Shown here piece after piece: positions 57,376 through 64,000 of a stretch of DNA of 64,000 bases (position 1 is the stretch's first letter; every line of letters starts with the position of its first letter). The position numbers and the translations under genes were made by a program. The notes under the pieces are model-generated. The model did not search any database and had not been told where the DNA came from. It saw only the letters and a program-made list of their open reading frames with translations. Origin of the DNA: Paenibacillus glycanilyticus NBRC 16618 (lineage in GTDB: Bacteria > Bacillota > Bacilli > Paenibacillales > Paenibacillaceae); assembly GCF_004000805.1 (NCBI RefSeq), contig NZ_BILY01000013.1, positions 97,384-161,383 on the forward strand, written 5' to 3'.

Positions 57376-57440
57376 CTCCTAAAATGAATTAGAATACAAG
57401 CAGCTCAAAAGCTGCTCGTGATGATTCATACTTCGTAAGC
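57376..57440 (-). repeat. 5'-leader repeat, copy 3 (histidine kinase gene)
   Basis: On the minus strand GCTTACGAAGTATGAATCAT, an AGCAGC-TTTTGA-GCTGCT hairpin (57399-57416) and TTCATTTTAGGAG precede the kinase start. CTTACGAAG-AT-AA-T and TTTTAGGAG match copies 1 and 2; the middle differs. Confidence 0.4.
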
Positions 57441-57635
57441 GATCACCTATTCGTAAGCATTAACTTAATGAATGATCGCACATCACTAATGCTCTAAATG
57501 ATTAACGCAAATAACATTTCCCGGGTAATCGCATAGTGGACTCCCCTCCAAGTGTACTAGACACCTTGCGAAAGAACAATTCGTATAAGAATGCTCCACC
57601 GCGAGCACAATGAAAATTAGAGAGGAGGAATACCA

Positions 57636-57782
57636 ATGACCAATAATCATTTCAAGCTTGCTGAGCTTGAAGGCCATACGGAAGCGCTTGAAGAGATCCG
57701 ACAATTAGAGCAAAAGCTAACCGGCCAGATGGGTTCAACAATCAGCTTAATCGCTTACGAGTCCGAGGACGAGCATAAGTAG
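57636..57782 (+). CDS. 48-residue acidic small protein
   Basis: The frame begins MTNNHFKLAELEGHTEALEE and ends LIAYESEDEHK. A helical first half (LAELEGHTEALEEIRQLEQK) and a short hydrophobic stretch (GSTISLIAY) are visible. AGAGGAGG lies before the ATG and a terminator follows seven bases after the stop, so it looks like a complete small gene. I do not recognise a family. Confidence 0.68.
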   Translation: MTNNHFKLAELEGHTEALEEIRQLEQKLTGQMGSTISLIAYESEDEHK

Positions 57783-57788
57783 ATTCAT

Positions 57789-57821
57789 AACGCCTCCATT
57801 TTGGGCATGGGGGCGTTTTTC
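57789..57821 (+). terminator. Terminator of the 48-residue protein gene
   Basis: AACGCC-TCCAT and ATGGG-GGCGTT pair, followed by TTTTTC. The marR -35 box begins three bases later. Confidence 0.8.
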
Positions 57822-57823
57822 TA

Positions 57824-57852
57824 TTGACAGGAAATTGAATTTGAATTATTTT
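57824..57852 (+). promoter_or_regulatory. Promoter of the MarR-type gene
   Basis: A perfect TTGACA (57824-57829), a spacer of 17, and TATTTT (57847-57852). Confidence 0.65.
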
Positions 57853-57854
57853 TG

Positions 57855-57866
57855 TTGTACATACAA
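57855..57866 (+). promoter_or_regulatory. Shared operator, site 1
   Basis: TTGTACATACAA lies two bases after the -10 box of the MarR gene. Its exact reverse complement TTGTATGTACAA lies in front of the MFS gene at 58481-58492. This points to one regulator, most simply the MarR protein itself. Confidence 0.6.
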
Positions 57867-57902
57867 AATAGAAGTCATCAAACCCCAAGGAGGGCATAGG
57901 AT

Positions 57903-58379
57903 ATGACAAAAGACATCGACCCGGCAACGGCTGCGGATATTGAACAACAAGTGGAAAATCCCGAAGCTTTCCTGCATACCTGCTTATATTTTACGGCGAA
58001 CCGCCTAAGCAGAGCTATTACCCGCATGGCAGACGATGCTTTTGCTACCACGGGGCTTGCACCCGGTTATGGCTATGTGATTCGTCTCAGTGTCGCCAAA
58101 CCCGGCATTACGCAAAAGGAATTATCCGAGAAGCTGTATATTACCCCTTCTACCTTAACCCGCTTTATTGATAAGCTTGAAGCCAAACAGCTTGTCGAGC
58201 GCAAGGTGCAAGGGAAAACCGTTCTGGTCTATCCGACGGATAAAGGCCGCGAGCTGGAGCCAGCGATTCGTGCCGCTTCCAAAAAGCTGCTTGAATCGTA
58301 CCAAGCGATTCTTGGCAATGAAGCTGCGGCGCAGCTGACGCTATCTCTGGAAACAACAAGCGAACAGCTGGAGAAATAA
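57903..58379 (+). CDS. MarR family transcriptional regulator
   Basis: 158 residues. The winged helix is visible as PGITQKELSEKLYITPSTLT, the recognition helix LTRFIDKLEAKQLVERK, and the wing VQGKTVLVYPTDKG. Helices at both ends (AFLHTCLYFTANRLSRAITR and the C-terminal SLETTSEQLEK) form the dimer. Such proteins usually repress a neighbouring transporter until a small phenolic or lipophilic ligand binds. The MFS gene starts 135 bases downstream behind its own promoter, and both promoters carry the same 12-base palindrome-like site. AAGGAGG precedes the ATG. Confidence 0.9.
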   Translation: MTKDIDPATAADIEQQVENPEAFLHTCLYFTANRLSRAITRMADDAFATTGLAPGYGYVIRLSVAKPGITQKELSEKLYITPSTLTRFIDKLEAKQLVERKVQGKTVLVYPTDKGRELEPAIRAASKKLLESYQAILGNEAAAQLTLSLETTSEQLEK

Positions 58380-58439
58380 CGGCCCGTAACTGCAATAAGT
58401 CATACTGTTGCAACTCGAAATGGGTTTAAATCAAAGCTT

Positions 58440-58492
58440 CTGCCATAGTTCCTTTATCCGAACTATTTATGTTCATACGTTTGTATGTACAA
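58440..58492 (+). promoter_or_regulatory. Promoter and operator site 2 of the MFS gene
   Basis: CTGCCA (58440-58445), a spacer of 18, and TATTTA (58464-58469) form a plausible promoter. TTGTATGTACAA at 58481-58492 follows, the reverse complement of the site at the MarR promoter. Confidence 0.5.
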
Positions 58493-58514
58493 ACAAATTA
58501 AGTCGAGGTGCGAC

Positions 58515-59786
58515 ATGAATCAGGTCAAAAGCAAGTTTTATTACGGGTGGATAATCGTTCTGCTCACCTTCGTTACCCTGCTGGTATCGGCAGGCATTCG
58601 TTCCATGCCAAGCGTACTGATGATCCCTTTCCAGGACGAATTCGGCTGGAGCCGGGGAGAAATCTCCAGCGTAGCATCCATCGGCATTTTACTATACGGT
58701 CTGGTTGGTCCGTTCTCCGCTGCCCTGTTACTACGCTTCGGCATCCGTAAGGTCGTGCTTATCGCTCTAGCGGTATTGGCCGCAAGCCTTGCCGTTACGC
58801 CATTCATTACAGCGTTATGGCAGTTCGATCTGCTGTGGGGCCTCGTCTCCGGTCTTGCAACCGGCATGATGGCCAACGTGCTTGGCGTTACCGTCAGCAA
58901 CCTGTGGTTTGTGAAGCGAAAAGGGCTGGTTGTCGGTATGCTGACGGCAAGCGCCGCCGCCGGACAGCTGTTGTTCCTGCCGCTGCTTGCCAAAATGACC
59001 TCCGATTATGGCTGGCGCTCCGCGATGTATACGGCTGTTGCTGGTATCGTGACGGTGTTTGTGCTGGTTGCCATCTGGATGAAAAATCATCCATCCGATG
59101 TGGGTGCCGCTCCTTACGGTACGGATGAAATCGTTAAGCCTACGCCGTTCCGCGGCAATCTGTTCCTGTCTCCTATCCAGAATCTTGGCTATGCGATGAA
59201 AAACAAAACGTTCTGGCTGCTCGCCGGCACTTTCTTTTTCTGCGGCTTCTCTACAAACGGCCTGATCGGCACCCATCTGATTGCCGCCTGCGGCGATCAC
59301 GGGATGGTGGAGGTTGCCGCTGCGGGACTGCTCGCGATGATGGGAATCTTTGACCTCTTTGGCACCACGATATCCGGCTGGTTGTCCGACCGCTTCGACA
59401 GCCGCTGGCTGCTGTTCTGGTATTACGGTCTGAGGGGGCTGTCGCTGCTGTTCCTTCCTTATGCGCTTGACGCCACTCCGGCTATGCTCGTCATTTTCTC
59501 CGTATTCTATGGCCTGGACTGGATTGCGACCGTACCGCCTACCGCCAAGCTCGCCGGCGAAACCTTCGGCAAAGAAAAGTCCGGCATGATCTTCGGCTGG
59601 ATCGTGGTAGCTCACCAGATTGGCGCTTCAACCGCCGCGTACGGAGCAGGCGTTATGCGCGACTGGCTTGGCAGCTACACGCAGGCTTTTGTTATCGCTG
59701 GCTTCACCTGCTTCTTCGCTTCCCTGATGGCCATCCGGGTAAAACGGCATCTGGCGGAGCGCAAAGACATGACGCTTCAGGCTTAA
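58515..59786 (+). CDS. MFS transporter, oxalate/formate-antiporter-like
   Basis: 423 residues with twelve membrane helices. The opening YYGWIIVLLTFVTLLVSAGI and the MIPFQDEFGWSRGEISSVAS block are characteristic of the OFA / monocarboxylate group of the major facilitator superfamily. GLVVGMLTASAAAGQLLFLP and DRFDSRWLLFWYYGLRG are the expected loops. The substrate is probably a small organic acid or drug; not determinable. The start at 58515 has GAGGTG ahead; the frame could begin at 58485, but that ATG lies inside the operator. Regulated with the MarR gene in all likelihood. Confidence 0.87.
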   Translation: MNQVKSKFYYGWIIVLLTFVTLLVSAGIRSMPSVLMIPFQDEFGWSRGEISSVASIGILLYGLVGPFSAALLLRFGIRKVVLIALAVLAASLAVTPFITALWQFDLLWGLVSGLATGMMANVLGVTVSNLWFVKRKGLVVGMLTASAAAGQLLFLPLLAKMTSDYGWRSAMYTAVAGIVTVFVLVAIWMKNHPSDVGAAPYGTDEIVKPTPFRGNLFLSPIQNLGYAMKNKTFWLLAGTFFFCGFSTNGLIGTHLIAACGDHGMVEVAAAGLLAMMGIFDLFGTTISGWLSDRFDSRWLLFWYYGLRGLSLLFLPYALDATPAMLVIFSVFYGLDWIATVPPTAKLAGETFGKEKSGMIFGWIVVAHQIGASTAAYGAGVMRDWLGSYTQAFVIAGFTCFFASLMAIRVKRHLAERKDMTLQA

Positions 59787-59792
59787 TGCTGT

Positions 59793-59841
59793 AAAAAACC
59801 TCGGGCGGCTCCTTGAATAAGGAGTGTCCGAGGTTTTTTTA
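59793..59841 (+). terminator. Terminator of the MFS gene
   Basis: AAAAAACCTCGG...CCGAGGTTTTTTT outer stem with an inner CTCCTT-GAAT-AAGGAG stem. Confidence 0.9.
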
Positions 59842-59889
59842 ACACACATGACGTACTATCCGGCCATTCACTATCCCACGTTTGTTTCG

Positions 59890-60074
59890 CTAACGAAACT
59901 ACGTATTCTTATTTGGCAAAAATCAGCATCTTTCGGATTCTAACGAAACCTAGTAACGTTATTGGGCCGAATAAGGGCTGGAATCTGCAAAAAGTAACCA
60001 AATAGCGATATGAGGTTTCGTTAGAACAACAGAAAACCCAATTTCGGGGCAATAGCGCGTTGTAGTTTCGTTAG
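59890..60074. repeat. Mirror-symmetric set of four 27-nt repeats
   Basis: Consensus CCMAATARCGWTAYG-WRGTTTCGTTAG. Copies 1 (59890-59916) and 2 (59940-59966) are on the minus strand, copies 3 (59998-60024) and 4 (60048-60074) on the plus strand. The gaps are 23, 31 and 23 bases, so the whole block is symmetric about 59982. It lies between two converging genes and holds no gene. Confidence 0.8.
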
Positions 60075-60079
60075 GTGTT

Positions 60080-61771
60080 TTACACTTTAAATTTCTCAAT
60101 CTGCAGCTGAAGCTGCTCCGCCATCTGGGAAAGAGATAAAGCGGCGCCGGAAATATTTTTCATCGACTCCATCTGTTCCTCCGCGGAGGCCGATACCTCC
60201 TGGGAACCGGATGCCGTATGTTCCGACACCTCCGCGATTGCTTTCATCGATTGCACCATCTGCTCGGCACCCGCCGCCATTTGCTGTACGGAAGAGGAGA
60301 CCTCCTGAATCTGGGAGGATACGATATTAACGGACTGCTGGATCGAATCAAAGGATTCGCCTGCCGTGTTAACCATCCGAAGCCCGTCGCCGACGTCGTT
60401 AGTCGCCGTTTCCATCGCTTGCACCGCCCGGAGCGTCTCCTCCTGGATCGAAGCGATCAATTCGGAGATTTGCTGCGCCGACTGGCTCGACTGCTCGGCC
60501 AGCTTCCTGACCTCTGCCGCGACAACGGCAAATCCTCGCCCATGCTCGCCTGCTCTTGCCGCTTCGATAGCCGCGTTAAGCGCCAGCAGATTGGTCTGCG
60601 TCGAAAGCCCCGTAATTACGCCGCTGATTTGGCCGATTTCCTGCGAACGTTCGCCAAGCCCTCCAATGACTCGTGACAGCCCGTTTACCGTGCGGGATAT
60701 CGCGTTCATTTGTCCGATAACCGTCTGAACGGAAGCCGTCCCTTCGGTGGCTCTCGAATAAGCGTCCAGCGTAGTATCCGACACTACCTGGGTACTATGG
60801 GCAATCTCCTGCGCCCCCGCCGCAATCTCGGCGATCGTCCGGGATGCCTCTTCAACCGTATTGAACTGGGTTTCTACCCCGGTTGCAACCGAAGTCATCG
60901 TAACGGCAATCTGCTCCGTTGCCCTCGAGGTCTGTTCGGCGCTTGCCGTCAGTTCTTCGGCCGATGCCGCTACCTGGCTTGCATTCGTATTGACCGTCTG
61001 AATCAATTCTCTCAGATTGCGGCGCATTCTCTTGAAGGAGACGGCCAAATCTCCGATCTCGTCTTTATTTGTTACGTTCAGCTCCGTTGAGGTTAAATCG
61101 CCAGCCGCTATTTTTTCCGCAGCTTTGGAGAGCTCCACCACCGGTCTGCTTATTTTCCTGCCTATATATACCGCAACCGCAAGCCCGATCAGAACAGCGG
61201 CCAAGCCCAACACCAGCATCGAGGTTTTTGTGCTTGCTGCCTGATCCGCCGTCTCCTGATGCCCCTCATCCATAACCGTCTGCTGATAATCCGTCAACTC
61301 GTCCATCTTGCTGTCAAAAGCCGAGGAAATCTCATGACCCTGCTTCGTTACGAGCTCCATGTATTCATCGGTCTTATTCTGATCCTTCAGCTGCATCTCC
61401 CGAGTGGCGGCCTCATGGAACTGGTTCTCCAGCCCAATCAGCTGCTCAAGCAGCTCCTTTGCTTTCGGAAGCTTTACGATGGCGCTCAGCTCCTTGCTTA
61501 GCTGCAGGAAGCTTTCATGGGCAGCATTGAAATTTTGCGAGGAGGAATCATCCTTCAGAATCAAATACCCCCTTGCGTTAAGCTGCTCTTTTTTGATCGC
61601 TACGTTTAGCTCCTGAATCAGGATCAGCTTCTTCGCCTTGTCATCAATCAGCTTGCCATAGGCGCGGTCAACCGTCGTAATTTGGGAGTAGCCGATAAAT
61701 ACGATTGCGGCCAAAACGATAAGCACAGCCAAAAATCCCATAAATAATTTCCTGCTTACGGTCAACTTCAT
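60080..61771 (-). CDS. Methyl-accepting chemotaxis protein
   Basis: 563 residues. The N-terminal helix [20 protein letters not shown] and a second helix [20 protein letters not shown] enclose an external four-helix-bundle sensor domain (about 35-185, [38 protein letters not shown]). HAMP follows ([20 protein letters not shown]), then a long signalling coil with the conserved tip [39 protein letters not shown]. 4HB sensors often detect amino acids or organic acids. The sequence TAAA-N14-ACTGTTAT upstream is a weak candidate for a sigma-D promoter. AGAGGTG precedes the ATG. Confidence 0.94.
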   Translation of the reverse strand: MKLTVSRKLFMGFLAVLIVLAAIVFIGYSQITTVDRAYGKLIDDKAKKLILIQELNVAIKKEQLNARGYLILKDDSSSQNFNAAHESFLQLSKELSAIVKLPKAKELLEQLIGLENQFHEAATREMQLKDQNKTDEYMELVTKQGHEISSAFDSKMDELTDYQQTVMDEGHQETADQAASTKTSMLVLGLAAVLIGLAVAVYIGRKISRPVVELSKAAEKIAAGDLTSTELNVTNKDEIGDLAVSFKRMRRNLRELIQTVNTNASQVAASAEELTASAEQTSRATEQIAVTMTSVATGVETQFNTVEEASRTIAEIAAGAQEIAHSTQVVSDTTLDAYSRATEGTASVQTVIGQMNAISRTVNGLSRVIGGLGERSQEIGQISGVITGLSTQTNLLALNAAIEAARAGEHGRGFAVVAAEVRKLAEQSSQSAQQISELIASIQEETLRAVQAMETATNDVGDGLRMVNTAGESFDSIQQSVNIVSSQIQEVSSSVQQMAAGAEQMVQSMKAIAEVSEHTASGSQEVSASAEEQMESMKNISGAALSLSQMAEQLQLQIEKFKV

Positions 61772-61948
61772 AACTACACCTCTTATTGGTAATTGGATAC
61801 ATGCACGGCTGCGGATTTTATAACAGTCAACGAATTTTCGTTTTATTCCACCCCTTCCATAAATAACCTCATTAACTGTCCTTATTTTAGGAGATTTGGC
61901 CTATTTTGATCTAGTACAAAATTTGGGATTTCCACATTTTTGAAGGAC

Positions 61949-61982
61949 AAAAAAAGAGAATGTACCAAAAGGTACATTCTCC
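61949..61982 (-). terminator. Terminator of the small hypothetical gene
   Basis: GAGAATGTACC-TTTT-GGTACATTCTC followed by TTTTTTT on the minus strand. Confidence 0.9.
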
Positions 61983-62000
61983 CGTTCAAGCTTTATCGTG

Positions 62001-62189
62001 TTATTTCAGAAACTTCACCAAGTCCAGCTTAACCTCTTCTACCCATACATCCGTAATTTCAGCATCTCTGAAGTATTTCCAGGCTTCATAATATACCTTT
62101 GTCATATAGACGGATACATCATATCGTCCCATAGGGAATGTGACCTTATAACCTTCAAAAAACTCTCCCGTAATCCCATCTTCAGTCAT
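62001..62189 (-). CDS. Small conserved hypothetical protein
   Basis: 62 residues (MTEDGITGEFFEGYKVTFPM, then GRYDVSVYMTKVYYEAWKYF, then a strand-helix end VWVEEVKLDLVKFLK). Rich in aromatic residues, with one short beta hairpin and one helix likely. GGGGAGAG precedes the ATG and a strong terminator follows. I do not recognise a family. Confidence 0.65.
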   Translation of the reverse strand: MTEDGITGEFFEGYKVTFPMGRYDVSVYMTKVYYEAWKYFRDAEITDVWVEEVKLDLVKFLK

Positions 62190-62281
62190 AGTTAATCTCT
62201 CCCCTAGCCCTAGATCATACCTCTACATCATATCTAATTCTAGGAGATTATGTGATTCCAGTCTAGCAGTAATTTTACATT

Positions 62282-62707
62282 TCATGAAAGCTTTGGTTTA
62301 GTGGTCAAGCTATTTAAATAATCCGGCCACGATGAGCCGGGAACCGGCGGGCAGCTGCGGTCTGACGGCCAAATATAGACCCAGCCCTCGAGCTCTGGAT
62401 TTCTGGCATCCCGGACCCACACCCGTTCGTAGTCATTGCTCTCCTCGATCCCGTAAAACTCCTCCAGCTCGTCGAGCACAGCTAGTCCTGCACGGTCGAT
62501 CGTAAGCCATAAGCCTTCGATTACCGCATCGTTCGTTCTGGCCGACTGATCCCTGACCGCAGCCGGATAAGCCCCAACGTCCACCAGCCTGCCCGAAATC
62601 ATGCCGCTCCTGCTGTCGATAAGAAAAGGCGCTATGACAAAATGGTTGATCAAACCCGGGAGCAAGGAGCCATATACAAACACGGTAAGCGTGTCGCGTA
62701 CAAACAT
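62282..62707 (-). CDS. Gamma-glutamylcyclotransferase (GGCT/AIG2-like)
   Basis: 141 residues with the GGCT fold. The nucleotide-like loop VFVYGSLLPGLINH (YGSL at 12-15) and the catalytic acid in LAVLDELEEFYG (Glu82 by alignment with LDxxEG) are both present. SGRLVDVGAYPAAV and WVYIWPS complete the pattern. The reaction splits gamma-glutamyl amides or peptides into 5-oxoproline and an amine. It begins three bases after the pxpA stop, so it is in the 5-oxoprolinase operon, which consumes exactly that product. Confidence 0.88.
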   Translation of the reverse strand: MFVRDTLTVFVYGSLLPGLINHFVIAPFLIDSRSGMISGRLVDVGAYPAAVRDQSARTNDAVIEGLWLTIDRAGLAVLDELEEFYGIEESNDYERVWVRDARNPELEGWVYIWPSDRSCPPVPGSSWPDYLNSLTTKPKLS

Positions 62708-62710
62708 ATC

Positions 62711-63496
62711 TTACGCCTTGCCCGGCGCCCGGAGAGTAATCCCCTCTTGGATCAACGCCTCCCGAATGCGGGAAGCAAACAGAGCCGCGTGGGAACCGTC
62801 GCCATGCAGGCAAATCGTGTCGGCTTGCACGTTTACCGGAGCGCCTTCCGGCGTAAAAGCAATGCCCTTCGCTGCCATCGCTACCGCTTGGGCTGCCGCT
62901 TGATCCGCATCATGCAGAACGGCTCCTTGCTTGCCGCGGGGAGCGAGACTTCCGTCCGGTTCGTAAGCCCGGTCCGCGAATACCTCGGATGCGGAAGGCA
63001 GGCCGTATTGCTTGGCCGTATCCAGCAGGATACTGCCCGATTGACCGTAAATAATAAGGCGCTCATCAACAGCCAAGGCCGCTTTGACAATCGCCTCGGA
63101 GACCGCTTTATCGCGGTTAGCCATATGGTAAAGGGCCCCATGCGGTTTCAGGTGAGCCATTTCCCCGCCTAATGCCCGAACAAAAGCCTGCAATGCGCCA
63201 ACCTGATATAAAACAAAATCATACACCTCGGCTGCGGTTACCTGCATCTCCCGGCGGCCAAAGCCAAGCCGGTCGGGCAGGCCCGGATGGGCGCCAATTG
63301 CGGCACCCGCGGACAAAGCCTGCTTCACGGCCGCATGCATCGTGTGGGGATCGCCGGCATGAAAGCCGCAGGCGATATTCACGCTTGTTATATAGGGAAG
63401 AAGCTCGGCATCTTGCCCGAAGGAATAGCTGCCGTAGCCTTCTCCGAAATCGCAGTTGAGATCTACCGCGCGCTTGTCCGTATCAATGTTTACCAT
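62711..63496 (-). CDS. pxpA: 5-oxoprolinase subunit A (LamB/YcsF family)
   Basis: 261 residues. VDLNCDFGEGYGSYSFGQDA, ITSVNIACGFHAGDPHTMHA, GAHPGLPDRLGFGRREM and VNVQADTICLHGDGSHAALF are the four signature blocks of PxpA. With PxpB and PxpC it hydrolyses 5-oxoproline to glutamate using ATP. The ATG at 63496 follows AAAGGAG by seven bases; the long frame upstream of it lies inside pxpC in another reading frame and is not used. It follows pxpC by 17 bases. Confidence 0.95.
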   Translation of the reverse strand: MVNIDTDKRAVDLNCDFGEGYGSYSFGQDAELLPYITSVNIACGFHAGDPHTMHAAVKQALSAGAAIGAHPGLPDRLGFGRREMQVTAAEVYDFVLYQVGALQAFVRALGGEMAHLKPHGALYHMANRDKAVSEAIVKAALAVDERLIIYGQSGSILLDTAKQYGLPSASEVFADRAYEPDGSLAPRGKQGAVLHDADQAAAQAVAMAAKGIAFTPEGAPVNVQADTICLHGDGSHAALFASRIREALIQEGITLRAPGKA

Positions 63497-63513
63497 GCTG
63501 GTGCTCCTTTCTT

Positions 63514-64000
63514 TTAAGGCTGACGGCTGCGGATCGCGGCGGCCAAATAGCGGATATCCTGCTCGCGCTGGCGATCCAGCCGCTGCGCTTCGTCCAGGGT
63601 AACAGGCTGGAACCGGATCGTATCTCCCGGTTTCGCCTGGGCCAGGAGCGGCATGTCGACCGACGCGACATGCGCGATTTTGGGGTAGCCGCCGGTTGTC
63701 TGGCAGTCGGCGGCCAGAATGATCGGCCCGCCGCCGGGCGGCACCTGGACGGCGCCGGGCGTTACCCCGTGCGAGAGCAGCTCCGCACGGGACTCTCTTG
63801 CCAGCGGGGTGCCGATCAGGCGGCACCCCATGCGGTCCGAGGCGGGAGCGATGGCATACCGCTCCCGGAAGAAGGCTTCACGGGCAGCTGCGCTGAACTG
63901 CCCGTGCTCGCTCCCCGGCATCGCGCGTAGCACGATGCCGTCTTCGTCGCCGCCGTAGGCTCCCGGCGGCGCGAACCATGGCGCGGCCGCCCACGGCAGG
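63514..64000 (-). CDS. pxpC: 5-oxoprolinase subunit C, N-terminus beyond window edge
   Basis: The C-terminal 161 residues or so of a biotin-dependent-carboxylase-like protein. The frame is open to base 64000: LPWAAAPWFAPPGAYGGDED, then GIVLRAMPGSEHGQF, GCRLIGTPL, GAVQVPPGGGPIILAADCQT-TGGYPKIAHV and a C-terminal PGDTIRFQPVTLDEAQRL. The GGGPI-L-AD-QTTGGYPKI block is diagnostic of PxpC/KipA. pxpB is expected further right. It is first visible gene of the pxpC-pxpA-GGCT operon. Confidence 0.92.
   Translation of the reverse strand, partial: LPWAAAPWFAPPGAYGGDEDGIVLRAMPGSEHGQFSAAAREAFFRERYAIAPASDRMGCRLIGTPLARESRAELLSHGVTPGAVQVPPGGGPIILAADCQTTGGYPKIAHVASVDMPLLAQAKPGDTIRFQPVTLDEAQRLDRQREQDIRYLAAAIRSRQP

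Noticed and set aside
58815..59615. 266-codon minus-strand frame opposite the MFS gene
   Set aside because: The plus strand encodes twelve clear membrane helices with a ribosome site; the antisense product is a Gln/Arg-rich artefact.

Overview
The window reads as chromosome of an endospore-forming Gram-positive of the Paenibacillaceae, most likely Paenibacillus. The evidence is moderate G+C with strong AAGGAGG-type ribosome binding sites, frequent TTG and GTG starts, a gerBAC spore germination operon, CotF-, CotB- and CotH-like spore coat genes, two S-layer-homology (SLH) surface proteins, a T-box in front of pheST, and yugG/yugH- and ypcP-like genes. I see no rRNA, tRNA, CRISPR array, prophage or complete insertion sequence. 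Most genes lie on the minus strand.

Layout. 1-13.2 kb: a glycosyltransferase cut by the left edge, phosphatidylserine decarboxylase, an AraC regulator, an aminotransferase, the EcsAB transporter, an SLH protein, a DEAD-box helicase, an SDR, a CheX-like protein, a zinc phospholipase C-like protein and a stand-alone HRDC protein. 13.4-24 kb: two small conserved proteins, an operon of a GNAT acetyltransferase with three phage-tail-collar paralogues, and a 2560-residue SLH adhesin with fifteen Ig-like repeats. 24.2-30.7 kb: a YpcP-type 5'-3' exonuclease, a 660-bp repeat-rich spacer, and an aminotransferase-ArsC-RluA-adenosyltransferase operon followed by alaR-alaT. 30.8-38.3 kb: a spore island holding coat proteins, a germinant receptor and a CotH kinase. 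38.3-47.2 kb: SDR, cysK, an MFS protein, small membrane proteins, mutS2 and a lipoprotein with a CuA-like copper site. 47.6-57.4 kb: a 1369-residue ZapA-coiled-coil fusion at the usual zapA position after pheS-pheT, then a two-component system. 57.6-64 kb: a MarR-MFS pair sharing an operator, a chemoreceptor, and a pxpC-pxpA-gamma-glutamylcyclotransferase operon for 5-oxoproline metabolism that runs off the right edge.

The most unusual content is between and beneath the genes. A dispersed family of about 110-bp nested inverted repeats occurs at least four times. Its variable arms are re-paired in each copy, while an internal motif stays conserved and an inner hairpin covaries. Other unnamed structures are a run of four 23-nt hairpins, a 125-bp tandem repeat, a mirror-symmetric set of four 27-mers, a motif repeated in the 5' leaders of unrelated genes, and a leader terminator in front of the HRDC gene. 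At protein level the ZapA fusion and the triple tail-collar operon are the best candidates for undescribed biology.

All calls come from reading the sequence and from family knowledge. No database search or folding program was run.
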